A DNA stretch of 64,000 nucleotides from Charina bottae (Eukaryota; Chordata; Lepidosauria; Squamata; Charinaidae), in NCBI GenBank assembly GCA_023362775.1, contig JALMGJ010000029.1:772001-836000 (forward strand), in the 5' to 3' direction. A model generated the notes under the pieces. It was given only the letters and a program-made list of their open reading frames with translations. It ran no database searches and was not told the origin of the DNA. The translations under genes were made by a program, and so were the position numbers. Within the stretch, counting starts at the first letter, position 1. The number at the start of each line of letters is the position of its first letter. Shown here piece by piece: positions 1-10,752 of this stretch.

Positions 1-296
1 CTGAGAGTTCTAGTCCCACCTTAGGCATGAAAGCCGGCTGGGTGACCCTGGGCCAGTCCCTGTCTCAGCCCTAGGAAGGAGCCAATGGGAAACCAGGAGA
101 CTGAGAGTTCTAGTCCCGCCTTAGGCGTGAAAGCCGGCTGGGTGACCTTGGGCCAGTCCCTGACTCTCAGCCCTAGGAAGGAGGCAATGGCAAACCGGGA
201 GACTGAGAGTTCTAGTCCCGCCTTAGGCACAAAAGCTGGCTGGTTGACCTTGGGCCAGTCACTCTCTCTCAGCCCAACTCGCCTCACAGGGTTGTT
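1..296 (+). repeat. Tandem copies of a tRNA-type SINE body
   Basis: Three head-to-tail units of about 100 bp start at 1, 101 and 203. Each carries the same landmarks in order: CTGAGAGTTCTAGTCCC, CCTTAGGC, AAAGC(C/T)GGCTGG, TGGGCCAGTC and CTCAGCCC. The same body occurs once, antisense, in the SINE at 42087-42321, so this is an internally triplicated SINE rather than unrelated satellite. It continues into a GTTGTTGTTG-containing tail and an ATA repeat. The 5' head lies outside the window. Open frames across it (85-330 plus, 21-425 minus) are by-products of the repeats. Confidence 0.7.
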
Positions 297-349
297 GTTG
301 TGGGGAAAAGAGGAGGAGGAAGGAGTATAGAAAAGAAGGTGGTATAGAA

Positions 350-401
<52 letters not shown>
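350..401. repeat. (ATA)n microsatellite, SINE tail
   Basis: About 17 uninterrupted ATA units follow the last SINE unit and form its A-rich 3' tail. Confidence 0.9.
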
Positions 402-402
<1 letters not shown>

Positions 403-1040
403 AGTAACAAAATGTTAAACAGCATTTCTGGTTGTTAGGAATGCCCAGATTTGACCAATGTATTTTAACCAAACAGGAATGGTCTATTTTTGCCCCATTT
501 TTCCAGTGGTGCTGTTCAAAATTGGACTTACTATACAGATTTTTTTAGCAAAAGGTTTAAACTCACAAGCACAGGCCTCCATCTCAGACAACAGCTTGTT
601 TTTTTTTCCAAAGACTAATTCTGAAGTTTAGATTCACTGTGTCTTTAAACTTTACATCCAGGGGTGCCAAGGTTTTAAAACCTTGCTTGTTATAAGCTCT
701 TTACATATGAAATTGAAGCACAAAGAAAATGTGGAGTTGTTTAAATTCATACTAAATAATCAGAAATCCTGGAAAAAACAGGTAATTCCCAGGGATTATC
801 TTTGGAATCTTCTCTGCTATTATTTTTGTGATTTATTCAGGTGGTGTCTGGCCGTTAACTACTAGAAACTCTGGTCATAATCTGTGGCAGCAACACACAT
901 TTCCAACAGGCTTTCCTGACACATGTCCTGCATTTGCAGGGAGGTTTCAGAAACAGCCAGTCCTACCAGGGATGCAGCTGCATTTCCCACTGAGTCATAC
1001 TGGGCCAAAGAAGGATGTGCAAAATGTTTCAAATTGGAAA
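402..1040. other. Unassigned AT-rich sequence
   Basis: No gene, repeat boundary or RNA is recognised here. The short frames (683-865, 828-1064) lack coding features. Confidence 0.4.
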
Positions 1041-1043
1041 TGT

Positions 1044-1440
1044 GGAGTCCTTGGTGCTCTCTGAGCCTGGTTGTTTTCTTGCAGATGTTTCATTGCCAGA
1101 CTAGGCAACATCTTCAGTGTGAAAAGGGAGTGGGACTTGCTCTCTGTTTATATGCCATGGCTTGTCCTGCTTGTGTTGGTGGGGGTGTTGTTCTCCCCTT
1201 AGGAGTTCCTTGATTGGGCTGTTGTTTGCTGCTTGGTTGATTGAGTTAATAGTTCCTTGATTAGGGTATATTGTGCTGTTTGATTGTTCCTCTGGTGCTA
1301 ATCCTGGTGTTAATCTTTGCATATCTGGGTGTTGATTGCTGGCAAGGAGGTGTTCTGGTCTTTTGGCTTTTCTATTGTCTCTTATCAATTGGAAATGTTC
1401 TGAGTTCAAAACACCCTGTTCCAAGATTGAAACACTGTAG
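1044..1440 (-). mobile_element. Penelope-like element 3' end, truncated
   Basis: Read on the minus strand, this encodes the same C-terminal tail seen at 46985-47483: both contain IRDNRKA, EHLLASNQ, DMQRLT and DPNQGTINS or a one-residue variant. It then runs into the shared terminal noncoding segment ending in CCAAGGACTCC. That segment contains a hammerhead-ribozyme core (listed separately). In Penelope-like elements (PLEs) such terminal repeats (pLTRs) are known to carry hammerhead motifs. The copy is 5'-truncated and the minus frame 1101-1541 is open but lacks RT and endonuclease domains. The left edge, at about 1044, is the conserved PLE 3' end; the right edge is approximate. Confidence 0.7.
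1073..1125 (-). ncRNA. Hammerhead ribozyme-like motif in PLE terminal repeat
   Basis: On the minus strand the order is: stem I 5' arm (UUUUCACA), core CUGAAGA (1117-1111), a stem II hairpin with UUGCC/GGCAA arms, core GAAA, then CAUC and a 3' arm UGCAAGAAAA. Stem I pairs at the base, has an internal loop, and pairs again UUUU/AAAA. CUGANGA...GAAA is the invariant hammerhead core and the predicted cleavage triplet is AUC. Stem III is 1-2 bp, as reported for the PLE class. One stem I pair (A-C) is mismatched. Activity is untested. Confidence 0.65.
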
Positions 1441-1741
1441 CAGACTGTTTTGATCATTTTCCTTAAAACACCTCCGGAATGTTTAAAACAGCCCCTTTCA
1501 CACTCAAAACAGGTCTTTTGTACTTTCAACAGAAATTGCAAATGGTTCAGATTAAAAACGCTTGCACACCCCTAGTGCTAAACATGTCTCCAGCAGGTGG
1601 CCTGATGTGGTTCTCCTGCTTCAGCAGGAAATGAATTAAGTGGAGGATGAGATGATTACTGGACTGGCAGCCAGATGAGGTTGAAGACCATAATGAGAAG
1701 TCAAACACCATGTCCAAGTCTACAGCAAGGGGGCAGTGCCA

Positions 1742-2065
1742 AGCCAATCCTGTCTATGCTTGGAAGCTAAGCAGGGTCAGATCTGGTAAGGACTTGGATG
1801 GGAGACCTCCAAAGTAGTTGGGAGTTGGGCAGCATGCAAATTTGCTTACTAAATAAAACTAATTAATTAATTAATTAATTCATAAAATATCAAGGTTACA
1901 GGCTATGGGAAGTCAGAAGAACATGGTGGAAGAAGGCAGTGGCAAACTAATCAAGAGAACAACATGGGTGGGTCTACAAAGTGACCAAGAGTTGAGCTTG
2001 ACTCGCAGTTCTAAGAAGTGAGTGGGCAGCTCCTGGTTGATTTTGTCTGGGCTTGGAAACTAAGC
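1742..2065 (+). repeat. 5S rRNA-derived SINE fragments
   Basis: At 1760-1815 the sequence keeps 5S rRNA landmarks: GGAAGCTAAGCAGGGTC followed by GGACTTGGATGGGAGACC. These match the internal promoter region of vertebrate 5S rRNA. A SINE-like body follows (GGCAGTGGCAAACTA near 1936), and another decayed 5S piece (TTGGAAACTAAGCAG) lies at about 2052-2068. The rest of the 5S gene is missing, so this is a retroposed fragment, not a functional gene. Confidence 0.6.
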
Positions 2066-2116
2066 AGTTAATGCTAGGCCATCTTCAAATTGCCATATCT
2101 TACAAATTGGAGAATA

Positions 2117-2667
2117 AAAAGGTAAAGGTTCCCCCCGCACATTTGTGTAGTCGTGTCCGACTCTAGGGGCCGGTGCTCATCTCCGTTTGTTAGCCGAAGA
2201 GCCAGCGTTGTCCGAAGACGCTTCCGCGGTCATGTGGCCGGCATGACGCACACGGAACGCTGTTACCTACCCACCGAAGTGGTACCTATTCATCCACTTG
2301 CTCTTGCATGCTTTCGAATTGCTAGGTTGGCAAGAGCTGGGGCGAGTGCGGGAGCTCACTTCGTCACGCGGCGCTCGGGTATTGAACCGCTGACCTTCTG
2401 ATCTTCCAATCGACAAGCCTGGCGTCTTACCCGCTGAGCCACCACGCCCCTCCAGTCCATTCATTTATTAGATTGCAATATCTAAGGAAAGGCCTTTCTG
2501 TTGATTAAAAAAGTGCATTTGCATGCTTTCGAATTGCTAGGTTGGCAAGAGCTGGGGCGAGTGCGGGAGCTCACTCCGCACGCAGGGCTAGGGATTCGAA
2601 CCTCCGAACTTGCGATCTTCCGATCGACAAGCCTGGCGTCTTACCCGCTGAGCCACCACGCCCCTAA
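2117..2667 (-). mobile_element. Composite of two Sauria-type SINEs under one TSD
   Basis: A full-length minus-strand SINE occupies 2117-2452: its tail (AAAGGTTCCCCCC, then GTGTCCGACTCTAGGGG) is on the left and its tRNA-like head (GGCTCAGCGGGTAAGACG on the minus strand) is on the right. About 60 bp of other sequence follows, then the head half of a second SINE (2512-2664). The only duplication found, AAATTGGAGAATA, flanks the pair as a whole (2104-2116 and 2668-2680). The frames 2153-2401 and 2267-2464 are read through the SINE. Confidence 0.85.
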
Positions 2668-2702
2668 AAATTGGAGAATATTAGGATCCAATTACTTTGA
2701 CC

Positions 2703-2832
2703 AGGGGTGTCCAAAGAGAAGGCCAAAAAATCAAGATGGTGGCCACCATCATAAAGGTGATGTGTGTAAAAAAGGGGAGGTGCTTCGATTGTGCTTGCCA
2801 TCTTGACTTTTTGACCCCAGCAGACACCTGTG
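2703..2832. mobile_element. Palindromic MITE, 'AAGATGG' family
   Basis: The ends are near-inverse: AGGGGTGTCC on the left and the complement of a related sequence (AGACACCT) on the right. Inner arms are TCAAGATGGTGGC and GCCATCTTGAC. Similar copies lie near 7330, 16712, 37728, 39893 and 46290. It behaves like a short nonautonomous DNA transposon, but no clean TSD was identified, so the superfamily is left open. Confidence 0.55.
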
Positions 2833-2839
2833 ACCTTGA

Positions 2840-3369
2840 CAAGTCGGTTATTCATCTTTCTACTCTCTTAACCACTAGGGAGGCACAGTTCCTTCGTGGC
2901 AAATTGAAAACACCAAGGCAATCCTAGGTGGAACACAGCATGCATACCACGGTTCATTTATTAGGAACGAATTATGTTTTTTCATCATTATTATTATTTC
3001 AGGAGGTGCAACAAAAGTAGCCCAAAAGGGGAGAGTGGCCACATCTTTGGTTAGAACAGTTTTAACAGCTAGATATGGGCTCCCCAGTCAAAATTCCCAT
3101 CACATGGGAGGATTTAACACAGTCTTTAGTACTGCCACTCATCCCATAATAGTTACGTTGACCACCAGGAAGAAGTACATGACCAGTTCCATCCTTAGTA
3201 GGAATCCTCAGACATACATTGCCAGATGTTATGCCATGGGGCTCAAACCCTCTACTGGGCATTGAACTCATGGACCTTCACACTTTGGATGACTTCATAC
3301 AGTGCATTAGCTTTAGGTGCCGTCCATGTCCTAGTGCTCAGTAGTCCGAATGGAGAGATACAGATGTTG
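2840..3369. other. Unassigned unique sequence
   Basis: No gene or repeat recognised. The short frames 3035-3265 and 3062-3271 show no domain or coding signature. Confidence 0.35.
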
Positions 3370-3377
3370 CCCTATAT

Positions 3378-4181
3378 CAGAGCTTTCCAAACTTTTCATG
3401 TTGGTGACACACTTTTTAGACATGCATCATTTCGCGACACACTCTTACAGCAGGGCATCATTTCGCGACACACGCTTACAGCAGGGCACAAGGCAGGGAC
3501 TAGGACCTGTGCGGAATCACAGCAGGTTAGGAGGCAGCAAGGCACAAGGCAGGCACTAGGACCTGTGTGGAATCCTGGCAGGGCAGGTTAGGAGGCAGCA
3601 AGGCACAAGGCAGGCACTAGGACCTGCACAGAATCACAGCAGGTTAGGAGGCAGCAAGGCACAAGGCAGGCACTAGGACCTGTGTGGAATCCTGGCAGGG
3701 CAGGTTAGGAGGCAGCAAGGCAGAAGGCAGGCACTAGGACCTGCATGGAATCACAGCAGGTTTGGAGGCAGCCAGGCACAAGGCAGGCACTAGGACCTGC
3801 GCGGAATCACAGCAGGTTTGGAGACAGCAAGGCACAAGGCAGGCACTAGGACCTGCGCGGAATCACAGCAGGTTTGGAGACAGCAAGGCACAAGGCAGGC
3901 ACTAGGACCTGCGCGGAATCACAGCAGGTTTGGAGACAGCAAGGCACAAGGCAGGCACTAGGACCTGCACGGAATCACAGCAGGTTTGGAGACAGCAAGG
4001 CACAAGGCAGGCACTAGGACCTGCGCGGAATCACAGCAGGTTTGGAGACAGCAAGGCACAAGGCACGCACTAGGACCTGCACGGAATCCTGGCAGGGCTC
4101 GGAGGCAGCAGCAGCAACGACACACCCAGACACTGCAGCCAACACACTAACGTGTCGCAACACACAGTTTGGAAAGCTCTG
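3378..4181. mobile_element. Nonautonomous hAT element with expanded minisatellite core
   Basis: Inverted termini begin CAGAGCTTTCCAAACT and end in its complement (GGAAAGCTCTG). GACACAC-type subterminal repeats lie inside. The flanking 8-bp TSD is CCCTATAT (3370-3377) versus CCCTATGT (4182-4189), with one mismatch. The same termini recur at 10537, 51586, 58346 and 58648, where elements are only 208-294 bp; this 804-bp copy is longer because of the internal tandem array. No transposase is encoded. Confidence 0.85.
3480..4115. repeat. 56-bp minisatellite inside hAT element
   Basis: About 10-11 tandem units share AAGGCACAAGGCAGGCACTA, GGACCTG and AATCACAGCAGG. The most regular units (about 3770-4070) have a 56-bp period; earlier units carry an additional TCCTGGCAGGGCAGG variant. 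The array lies wholly within hAT termini, so it amplified in or after the transposon. Confidence 0.85.
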
Positions 4182-4189
4182 CCCTATGT

Positions 4190-5429
4190 AGATGTTACAT
4201 GTAGCATCATCTCTCTGCTCTGAGAGCTTAAGAGAAGGTGGAATGTATCTACCCCATTTGGATAGCTTCATTCTGTAATAGATATTTATATATGACTGTT
4301 AGAATATAATAAATTAGATTTTCAAGAATATAGGGAGCAATGAATAAGGAACCAGAATAACCAAGATGTGAACACCAGTGGAAGACATTGCATCAATATG
4401 TTATATTTCTATCAATTTAAACTTAAAAGTAGTTCAACAACAATTGGTGTTTCCTTGCTATTAGTGATGCCTATGCATCTTTTCAGAAAGATACTGATGG
4501 GTTCAGCTAATTGTTGGAAACATAGTCCTCAAAAAGCAACTTTTTTAAAAAATCAAAACAGACAGAAGTTATTTCACATACTAATTTTGTTCTGCCAGAC
4601 TTGCTGTGTTTATAGATGTTTACATTCTTTGCAATTATATCTCAACCATCTGGAAACAAAGAAAACTGGATAAAGTCACCACTGGACCCATTCTTCTAGG
4701 GCTTCCCAGTAGGAAAAAAGATCATGAGAGCTGACTGCCATCGATCAGGCAGGACTTCTAGTCTGCCCTGCTGGGGAGTTCCTTCTGGGACAGCGTCATC
4801 CAAACCCAGAAGGGAATAATAAATAAACGATGACACACAGAGAATTCCAAAGTCAAACTAGCTGTGGGTGCTAGGTGCCAGCAGAAGCATCCAGGAGTGG
4901 GGCAGGGGTGGGGCTCAAAAAAGTCAGGCTTGATGTCCCTGTGTGCTGCAGGGAGGAGGGTTGGAGACAGCGTGTCTTGGCTTTCAGACTGGGTGCTGTT
5001 AGGCAGGCCCTCCTTGTTTCGTCTTGCTTCCCACTCCTCCTGCTTCAACAAGGGGCAAGAAGAAGCAGTAACATCATACTTGCATGCAGTACAGAGGTAA
5101 GTGGAGGCTGGCCTACTCATTGAAAAAACTCTACTTCCAGTGTCACTGGTTGAATCAGCCAGTCAAAACACCACCCAGACACTTGAGCGGGGACTGTTGT
5201 GCCATCACTTAGAAAGATTGCTACAATTTTATGTTTTTAAACAAACTGATGCTACTGGTTTGGAAGGAACCTCATTTTCTGACAATTATTTTAACCCTTA
5301 CGGTGGTCTAAAGAGCGTACCGCTCTTTTCCTATTTCAGTAAGCATTTTACCACCAGTGGTGGTTTTTGCAGGACCATTTGAAATTGGTGTTGTTTATTC
5401 TCCTCCTGTTCAGTGAACTGGCTTTTATG
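4190..5429. other. Unassigned unique sequence
   Basis: No repeat family, RNA or coding domain recognised. Several frames of 60-120 codons (for example 4758-5120 minus and 5101-5382 plus) are compatible with chance. Confidence 0.4.
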
Positions 5430-5600
5430 TTAATGATTTAAGGAGATAGGAAATGAATATATATGAGATGAATATATAAGGAATAGGAGATGAATATATA
5501 TGAACATATATGAGATGAATATAAACAAACAAATCTTTATTACGGTCAAAGACCAGCATAGAGATGAATATATAAGGAGATAGGAGATGAATATATATGT
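5430..5600. repeat. AT-rich tandem repeat with embedded micro-insertion
   Basis: Irregular units of GGAGATAGGAGATGAATATAT repeat across the block. The array is interrupted at 5524-5560 by a 37-bp sequence also found at 12829-12864. Confidence 0.6.
5524..5560 (-). mobile_element. 37-bp ultra-truncated LINE tail insertion
   Basis: The insert ends in AAAGACCAGCATA and contains AAATCTTTATTACGGTC. It is flanked by GAGATGAATATA on both sides (5512-5523 and 5561-5572), as expected for a TSD, although the repetitive background weakens that inference. On the minus strand it resembles a LINE 3' end: GCTGGTC, then GACCGTAATAAA. A related, longer 3' end lies at about 59780-59823. Confidence 0.5.
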
Positions 5601-5639
5601 AGGACTAATCTTTGGTTGAGTACACACATCTTTTATTCA

Positions 5640-6608
5640 TTCATTCATTCTCTCTCTCTCTCTTTCCCCCTTCTTCCTCTCTCCTTTTTCATTTCTTGTA
5701 ATAAAAAATTAAATAAAATAAAGACTGAGTGTTGCTTCACTTCGAAAAATCCAAAGAGAAGTCAGTTTCATTCCCCAAGAATGGTTGGACCCCTTGAACT
5801 TTTGGCCCAGCCCTCCGTAACCAGCTCTGGGCATTGCAAATTATTATAACAGGAGGTGATCTATGGCAACGTCTCTCTGCAACGTGTTATTTTACTATGC
5901 ATAGGGATTTTATTACATCAAAATGTTTTCTATATGAGTGATAGAAGTCCAGAATTCCACCCTCTCCATTTTCCCTAAAATGAAGAACACTCTTCAGCTC
6001 TTCAGCAGATTCCTCTGTCACATTAATCTCCCAGCTACTCCTCTCTTCCACAATTTATTATTAGGTTTGGAAGAGCCTCATTTTTAAAATTATTCCACCA
6101 CCATCCCTATGAAAGTGAATAACCACCCAAAGTGTAAAAAGGTTCTTCGCTACTACTTTGCAAAGGAGTTGAGTAGAAATGAAGAAACGTTTTACATGAA
6201 ACTGATCCATCAAAGGGAGATTTGATTTGGCAGCTAGATTCAGGTGAGAGAGAGAATTTGGATTACAACCCATCAAGAGAAATGTCCAGTTACTGCATAA
6301 AGGCAAAAATGTGTTTTCCACATGTTTCAAAATAGCTGACACAGTCTTCATCAAGTCCCAACTGGAAATACTAAAGAGCTACAAAACGTCTGTTAAACAC
6401 ACACATGCCCTATTGCTAAATGCAGAATGAATGCAAAGTTTCTTTTTGCTAGAAAATGTGGACATGTTGAACCAGTCAGGTACTCTGGCTTGCATAACCC
6501 AGAATCAATGAAGTCATCAGCCATAGCTGAGCCGGACAGGCAATAAAACAATTTTATCCATCTCTGATGGGCTGCCGCGCATTGCTGGTGGTCTAAAATC
6601 TGCTGGAA
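5640..6608. other. Simple repeat then unassigned sequence
   Basis: Short ATTC and CT runs (5637-5662) are followed by about 950 bp with no recognised gene or repeat. The minus frame 6061-6354 has no recognisable domain. Confidence 0.35.
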
Positions 6609-6618
6609 TAACAGTCGG

Positions 6619-6953
6619 GTAAAGGTAAAGGTTCCCCCCGCACATTTGTGCAGTCGTGTCCGACTCTAGGGGCCGGTGCTCATCTCCGTTTGTTAGCCGA
6701 AGAGCCAGCGTTGTCCGAAGACGCTTCCGCGGTCACGTGGCCGGCATGACGCGCGTGGAACGCTGTTACCTACCCACTGAAGTGGTACCTATTCATCTCC
6801 TTGCATTTGCATGCTTTCGAATTGCTAGGTTGGCAAGAGCTGGAGCGAGTGCGGGAGCTCACTCCGCACGCAGGGCTAGGGATTCGAACCTCCAAACTTG
6901 CGATCTTCCGTATGACAAGCCTGGCGTCTTACCCACTGAGCCACTACGCCCCC
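6619..6953 (-). mobile_element. Sauria-type SINE, full length
   Basis: A minus-strand tRNA-like head lies on the right (6900-6953). The conserved middle contains GAGCTCCCGCACT on the minus strand. The tail GGGGGGAACCTTTACCTTTA is on the left. A 10-bp TSD, TAACAGTCGG, occurs at 6609-6618 and 6954-6963. The tail shares CGGACACGACTG with the BovB 3' end, consistent with BovB mobilisation. The frame 6656-7021 is only a SINE read-through. Confidence 0.93.
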
Positions 6954-7329
6954 TAACAGTCGGTTATGAATATGCAACATATGTGGAATTAATGGTGGCA
7001 TTACCGGACACATCCAGATGACCAGATTGCTCAGCCTTTTGATCTCACTGTGAAAATGAAGCAGGGTCTGTAGGGCTGATCGGACCAATCGCTGTCACCC
7101 AAATACAACTGCAGCCGGCATTTGCTAGCCGGTCAGCAAGGAATTCCTCATCCTACTGTCCATAGCCTTGCACAAAATACATATCCTTATCTTTAAAAAA
7201 AATGTTGGGGGAACTTTTGTGGTAATTGGCTAAAACCGTCTATCCTGCCCTGCATTTGGGATCTTGAAACTGGTGCAGATGCCCAGCCACAATGCAGCTG
7301 AGCAAAGGTCATATCAGGCACCCTCTCCA

Positions 7330-7500
7330 ATGGACGTTAAGCCCACACAGCAGGAGCGTCTGCAGGGCACAAAAGGCAAGATGGCACCTGTAGTCACAAA
7401 CGTTGCAAAAGTCAAGGTGGTACCTGTGACAGTGTGATTGAAGCTCTGCCTGTCCTTATCTGCAACACACTGTTGCAGCCGACATCTTGACTATTTTTAT
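7330..7500. mobile_element. Decayed palindromic MITE, 'AAGATGG' family
   Basis: Arms CAAGATGGCACC near 7376 and GCCGACATCTTGAC near 7477 mirror each other. The internal GTGATTGAAGCTCTGCC is shared with 12976-12994. Ends are not sharply defined. Confidence 0.45.
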
Positions 7501-7827
7501 CACACCCTGAAGACAACCCGCTGCTTGATGGCAAACAGAGTATCAAGAATTGACGCCTCTGCAACAACATTCTCCACTTGCAAACAGGAGTTCCCCATTT
7601 ACAACAGATCAAGAATCTGCAACCATGGAGCAAACGCAGCAAGTAATGCAAACACTGGATCTCCAAGCGGATCAACTCAATCCATGATCATATTTGCACT
7701 TCATCTGGAAGTCTCCACTATTCTATATAAGGACAAGATGTAGAAGAGGTGCACAAAGGCTCTCTTTCTAGTTAGGGAAAAGTGTTCTCCCTTTCTTCTC
7801 CCCCCCCCACCCAAACATATTTCCCAA

Positions 7828-7940
7828 TCTTGGCGACTCCAAATGTGTGGACTTCAACTCCCAAGAAATCCCAAGCCAGGCTGGCCGCGCAATTCTGGGA
7901 ATTGAAGTCCACGCATCTGGAAGTTGGCAAGCATCTATAT
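7828..7940. mobile_element. Degenerate hAT MITE, 'TTCTCAACC' family
   Basis: The left arm contains GTGTGGACTTCAACTCCC and the right arm ATTCTGGGAATTGAAGTCCAC, as in the better-preserved copies at 17498 and 41189. Both termini are eroded. Confidence 0.65.
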
Positions 7941-7944
7941 AGAG

Positions 7945-8512
7945 CTGTATCACTTGGTTGTGACTTCTGAATTTTTGCTACCTTATATTAACACAGCTCT
8001 CCTCCTGTAAGATCTACAAGTGAATTGTACCAAGTAAACATTATATCTACAGGTTCACATCACTCGGCTCTCTTGCCTGTATAAAAGCATCCACAAGCTG
8101 TTCAGGCCGGGAAGTGGGAAAGAAGAACTGACCAATCAGAGTATCTTGTTTCTTCTCTCTCCATCCTGATTTGGTCAATGGCCACACTTTTCTTCCCTTC
8201 CAGCTTTGGAAAATCCCAAAACAACTTACAATGCAGAAGTCAGGCTGAAGCGAAGTGCCAGGCTCGGAAAAAAGCAGGTTGACCAGGAACCGCTTCATGA
8301 AATCTCCTGGGCCATGCTGGGAATGACCACTATGGGCCATTCTGGGGGTCCAAAATGACTAATTCTGAACTCTGCTCCAGAGAGAAAGTCTTCTGCAAAG
8401 ACTGTTCCAATAGGCTGATATGATAGGCCAACCTTGCCTTGCACAGCGCCTTCCAAGCAGGGTTAGGTTACTCTAACTTTGTTCATCCTCAAAACCATCT
8501 TTATCAACCTCA
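7945..8512. other. Unassigned unique sequence
   Basis: No gene or repeat recognised; the minus frame 8047-8340 is unremarkable. Confidence 0.35.
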
Positions 8513-8735
8513 TCACAGAATCTTGGAGTTGTAAGGGACCTCCGAGCTCATCTACTCCAATGCCATGCTTGGTGCAAGAGCCACTAGAACCTCTGTGACA
8601 GACGGCCCTCCAGGCTCTGTTTGAAGACCTCCTGGCTGTCCTACCTGTGTGGGGGGCTGAGGGTTTCCCAAAGCTGAAAGAGGCTGGAATGCCAGAAGGA
8701 GACTAGAGTCCAACTTCCTTAGAGTGTGGGAGGTA
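8513..8735 (-). mobile_element. CR1-type or related retroposon fragment
   Basis: The segment starts with CACAGAATCTTGGAGTTG, then AGGGACCTCCGAGCTCATCTA. This is a familiar antisense CR1/SINE 3'-region pattern in sauropsid genomes. No open RT domain remains. Family assignment is from memory of the motif only. Confidence 0.45.
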
Positions 8736-8739
8736 AAAT

Positions 8740-10436
8740 TCGACACATTTTGGAGTTTATGGAGACTCTCACCTTAGGGTCCCAGCAGGTAGGGCCTGTT
8801 ACAGGCTGCCAATTAAGAACAGAAGCAGAAATGAATGGACAATTCTTCCCTCAACAGAGTATAATGAATACTTCTTGGGCAGTTCCAATTGAGGGAGAGA
8901 AAATTCCAGGCATTTTCGTCCATGCAAACAGGCATGATCAAGTCTTGGAGTCCTGATTTTACACAAACCCAACGCTACATGCACACAGTTGGAGCGAAGG
9001 CCTTTGGATTTGCGTGCCCAAACCTGGCATTTTGCTACGAACTCAGATTAGCAGAAGCTTCTGCACCACAACCCCGACTGTATCTGAAAAGCAGCCTTTC
9101 CTTGCGTTCATCTGATGTTATTGAAAATGGTCTGGAGAGACGTTAGGTAAACATCTCAATTCTCCTAGCAGAATTTGGCCAAACAGTCCTCTTTCTTGGC
9201 CGTGTGTTCTGTTTTTAAAACGCCGCTCGCTGTTTAAACAGACCTAAAAGGAAAAACATAAAAGTCTGGAGGGGTGATGTTTATCAGCCCCTTCACTAAA
9301 CATAAATGAAAAGTTCAGTCTGCACTTTCCTGGGGGTGGGGGTGGGGGAAGTCTCTACAGGCTCAAACTGAAAGTACCTGGCACAAACTCAGCTAAATCG
9401 ATTGAAAAGCTGGCGAGTGCAACCTTGTGATGGCTTTTCCAGGAATATATGTTCACATTAGAAAAGCCGCTTTGTCAGGAAGTGCAGTTTGTCTCTGCAC
9501 TTGGTGGGTGGGCGTCCCTCCACTCACTATCTTGCTGACCTCAGCGGGATCAGCGTTTCAGTGCCAAGAGCTGTCATGCTGTACATCAGCCAGAATTTTA
9601 AAAAATGGCTTTCAAGTTTGTTATTTCAGAAAAAAGGCTGCAATAAAATAGCAAGGGATAAATGAGAGGTGGCGGGGTCAGCTCCCCCAGCAATAAGACA
9701 CAGGGAAGCAGAGTAGCAAAACACATCAATTAGCAGTACCAGCAGCATTCAATAATTATATTTTTGGCATTTTTAATTTTATCATGACCTAGAACTCAAA
9801 TCAAAACTGGATTTTCTTAGTATTATTTCTAACCTCCATAAGTTGTTGTGGACCGGGGGGGGGGGGGGGGGGTTGGCTAAAGGAGAAGTTAAAATGCTTT
9901 CGATTTTTTAAAAAAGAGAATAAAAGGATTCAGTAAAGATGTGAGATATATGGATTTGATCCATACAGAATTTCTTTCTCTGCTTGCAATGTTTTGTCAG
10001 TAATCTGCTTAGCATTTGATTGAGAGATTGGTGAAATCAAATTTTAATCCGTGGGCCAAGCACGTCTATTCACACCTGCTGATTTCTTGAGATTACCTTC
10101 TGTCATCAGAAGAAATACTCCAAAAAGATTTTCCCAGGATTTATCTGTGGGATATTATGGCAGTCAAACCAACAATTCATGTCTTGCTAGATAGGCACAT
10201 GAAAGGGGGCGGAGGCTCACGGAGATTTCCTGAGCAATTTCCTAGAGAGAGAACTCTGTGAGATCACTTTCTTCCCTCTCCTCTTCGCCATGCATCTGAC
10301 CTGAAAGCACGTGTATGTCTGAGCTCTGCAGCTCAGACACCAATCCTAAGCTCAGTTCTTCTATTTTTGTAACTTGGTTAGTACTTTAAACCTGCCTTGA
10401 CTTTACTACCGCAACTGCTGTTTTGAGACCTAGATT
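8740..10436. other. Unassigned unique sequence with poly-G
   Basis: About 1.7 kb without a recognised gene or transposon. It includes an 18-base G run at 9855-9872. Frames 8889-9146 and 9427-9651 lack recognisable domains. Confidence 0.4.
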
Positions 10437-10536
10437 ATGTGAGTAAACATTACTTTTATTTCTTCACAAAACTGTGTGATTGTTATTTTAAGAGGGATAA
10501 AAAGGGGTAATACCAGGAAAATCCAACTCTCTAGAA

Positions 10537-10744
10537 CAGAGCTTTCCAAACTGTGTGTCGCGACACACAGCGCTTCCGGGTTTTCCTGCGGCGACACACC
10601 AATGGCGGCACGCAAAAACCGAAAGCGGCAGCAGCACTTCCGGGTTTTTGCATGCTGCCGCAACGGCAACACTTCCAGGTTTTCCCGCGGCGATACACCA
10701 ACGGTGGTTGGTGTGTCGCTGTGGGAAAACTTTGGAAAGCCCTG
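10537..10744. mobile_element. hAT MITE, 'GAGCTTTCC' family, 208 bp
   Basis: It begins CAGAGCTTTCCAAACT and ends TTGGAAAGCCCTG. Subterminal GTGTGTCGCGACACAC repeats mark the family. The TSD CTCTAGAA is perfect (10529-10536 and 10745-10752). The right TSD directly abuts another hAT end starting at 10753. Confidence 0.9.
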
Positions 10745-10752
10745 CTCTAGAA

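Noticed and set aside
1760..1830. Functional 5S rRNA gene
   Set aside because: Only the internal portion is conserved, with substitutions and a retroposon-like continuation.
2153..2401. Recurrent open frame MSDSRGRCSSPFVSRRAS... (also at 6656, 23137, 41638 and 56095)
   Set aside because: It is the antisense read-through of the Sauria-type SINE and recurs only where that SINE occurs, so it is not a gene family.
3480..4115. Regularly spaced repeats resembling a CRISPR array
   Set aside because: Units are contiguous 56-bp tandem repeats without unique spacers, inside hAT termini, in a vertebrate genome.
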